A DNA stretch of 23,306 nucleotides from a virus: positions 1-23,306 of the IMG/VR virus record IMGVR_UViG_3300022845_000382; one strand, written 5' to 3'. A program made the translations under genes and the position numbers. Positions within the stretch are counted from its first letter, which is position 1, and each line of letters opens with the position of its first letter. The notes under the pieces were generated by a model, which was not told the origin of the DNA, did no database searches, and saw only the letters and a program-made list of their open reading frames with translations. Of this stretch, positions 22,401-23,306 are shown in pieces.

Positions 22401-22640
22401 TCATGCTGCCCTCCGGTCACCATCAGGGGCGTTCAACACCAGATTGGTGATAGCCGCCTTGTTGAACTGGAAGGTCAGCAGAGCCGAAGCCTGATACCGG
22501 GTGAGGCCAAAATCCTGGCGGTATTCAGGTGGTAAGAATTGGAGCTGACGGGTTGTGACCGATTGATTAAGCCAGGAACGAGACTTGTGGGCACTTTCGT
22601 CTGTCTCATTCTCATTAAGCCAGTCATCGGCTGCGGCAAA
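22401..22640 (-). pseudogene. 3' fragment of a phage gene cut by an IS remnant
   Basis: The preserved C-terminal part reads AAADDWLNENETDESAHKS, then LPPEYRQDFGLTRYQASALL, and a final FQFNKAAITNLVLNAP. It looks like a real, conserved phage protein end. Upstream of about 22640 the minus frame enters sequence that encodes a transposase on the other strand, so the natural N-terminus is lost. The open frame happens to continue to an ATG at 22733, giving a possible chimeric 110-residue protein with a meaningless N-terminus. I do not recognise the original family. A short stop-to-start gap (3 bases) links it to the DUF6511 gene, showing that it was once part of the same operon. Confidence 0.65.
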
Positions 22641-23306
22641 ACATCCAACGCGCTCACGGGAACACCGCTTGCCCGCCTGCGGCACAAGGACCGCTGTGCG
22701 GTGGCCGGTAGTACTGCTTTTCGTTGGCGTCACCGCTTCCTGCGCGCAGTGACCGCCGGTGCAATCAAGCTACGCGGCATCGTCGAAGCCGATGAGACTT
22801 TCGTTTTGAGCAGCCGTAAAGGTGAACGAAACCTGGATCGAAAGGCCCGAAAGCGGGGCGGTAAGGCCTCCAAACGAGGCGTGTCGGACGAGCAAATTCC
22901 GGTCCTGGTGGCAGCCGACCGCTCGGGTACCACCGTCAGTGCCGTATTGCCGACGGTGTCTGCCGCTCATCTGCAAGCAGTTCTGCAACCGGTTCTCGAT
23001 CCAGATGCTCTGTTGGTCACCGATGGCTGCACCAGCTATCCGCCTTGCGCGGCGGCAATGGGCATCAGCCATGAAAGCCTCAACCAAACCGCCGGTGAGC
23101 GTGTCCGGGGTGAATTGCATATTCAGACCGTCAACAGCCGCCACGAGAGGCTCAAGACTTTCCTGCGCCGTCATCGTGGGATCGCCACCAAGTATCTCGA
23201 CAGCTACCTCCGATGGTTTCACCTCGCCGTTCTTCCGAGACATCCAACACCGCGCGCAGTGCTTGCCGCAGCCGCCGGAATCCTGCCTGTCAGACAATGT
23301 GCATAG
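22635..23306 (+). pseudogene. IS1595/ISXO2-type transposase remnant, 5' truncated and internally deleted
   Basis: The frame from about GKTSNALTGTPLARLRHK to the stop at the window end matches the ISXO2-like family: DDE-domain parts GIVEADETFVLSSRKGERNL (first Asp), DALLVTDGCTSYPP (second Asp), and HIQTVNSRHERLKTFLRRHR followed by ATKYLDSYLRW with the Asn of the family's DDN motif. Two defects are visible. The N-terminal zinc ribbon (normally two CxxC pairs before GKTFNALTGTPLARL) is replaced by phage sequence. About 25 residues between LRHKDR and STAFRWRHRFL are reduced to CAVAG. It is therefore unlikely to be active. The frame is open further left to 22539, but that part is antisense to the phage gene. 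Confidence 0.8.
22635..23306 (+). mobile_element. Decayed IS1595-family insertion sequence (left end missing)
   Basis: The element is recognised only by its transposase. The left terminal inverted repeat is absent, because the transposase joins directly to phage coding sequence within about 22632-22645. The right end lies at or beyond the window edge and cannot be judged. No target-site duplication can be tested here. Confidence 0.6.

Noticed and set aside
22539-22634. Intact transposase starting at 22539
   Set aside because: The first 32 codons are antisense to a conserved phage gene end and lack the zinc ribbon expected at the N-terminus of this transposase family.

Overview
This window is the structural and replication part of a lambda-like prophage (or phage genome) with a long, flexible-tail type gene set. 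Almost every gene is on the minus strand, so the genes are transcribed from right to left. The early-gene set (DUF6511, DUF6362, DUF7220, a RuvC-like nuclease and a small conserved 64-residue protein) is of a kind I associate with temperate phages of Alphaproteobacteria. The mid-50s GC content by eye and the REP-like CCCTCTCCCCC hairpin fit that host group. The host assignment is an inference.

Right end (about 23306 to 17566, minus strand): a broken phage gene interrupted by a decayed IS1595/ISXO2-type transposase remnant, then a tightly coupled replication/recombination operon. It encodes a DUF6511 zinc protein, a PD-(D/E)XK exonuclease with a putative Fe-S cluster, a TOPRIM primase-helicase, a RuvC-like nuclease, a small conserved protein and a DUF6362 protein. 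A 319-bp gap between primase and RuvC-like genes holds a cluster of CCAGAAT heptamers arranged as perfect palindromes, plus a REP-like double hairpin. The operon ends in a hairpin terminator near 17540. A monocistronic secreted SNase-type nuclease follows, with its own terminator. A 226-bp structured region with four TTTCCGTTT boxes then precedes an orphan ParB-methyltransferase fusion and a DUF7220 membrane protein. One small plus-strand gene (14670-14918) faces them.

Left two-thirds (14568 to 1, minus strand): the order of lambda head and tail genes is preserved almost item by item. It runs terminase small and large subunits, gpW-like connector, portal, protease with a nested scaffold, decoration protein, major capsid, FI-like, FII-like, DUF6441 (Z position), tail terminator (U), tail tube (V), tail chaperones G and G-T, tape measure (H), and a tail protein in the M position that runs off the left edge. 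Most junctions are ATGA or TAATG overlaps, consistent with translational coupling.

The points most worth a second look are: (1) a plus-strand DUF1778/GNAT toxin-antitoxin cassette inserted between the Z-like and U-like genes, antisense to the late transcript and with no space at its convergent end; (2) a probable -1 programmed frameshift (A_AAG at 3662-3659) joining the two tail-chaperone frames; (3) an internal ribosome start for a Nu3-like scaffold inside the protease gene; (4) the palindromic CCAGAAT cluster; (5) the TTTCCGTTT box region upstream of the methyltransferase. No integrase, repressor, lysis gene, tRNA or CRISPR array is visible here.
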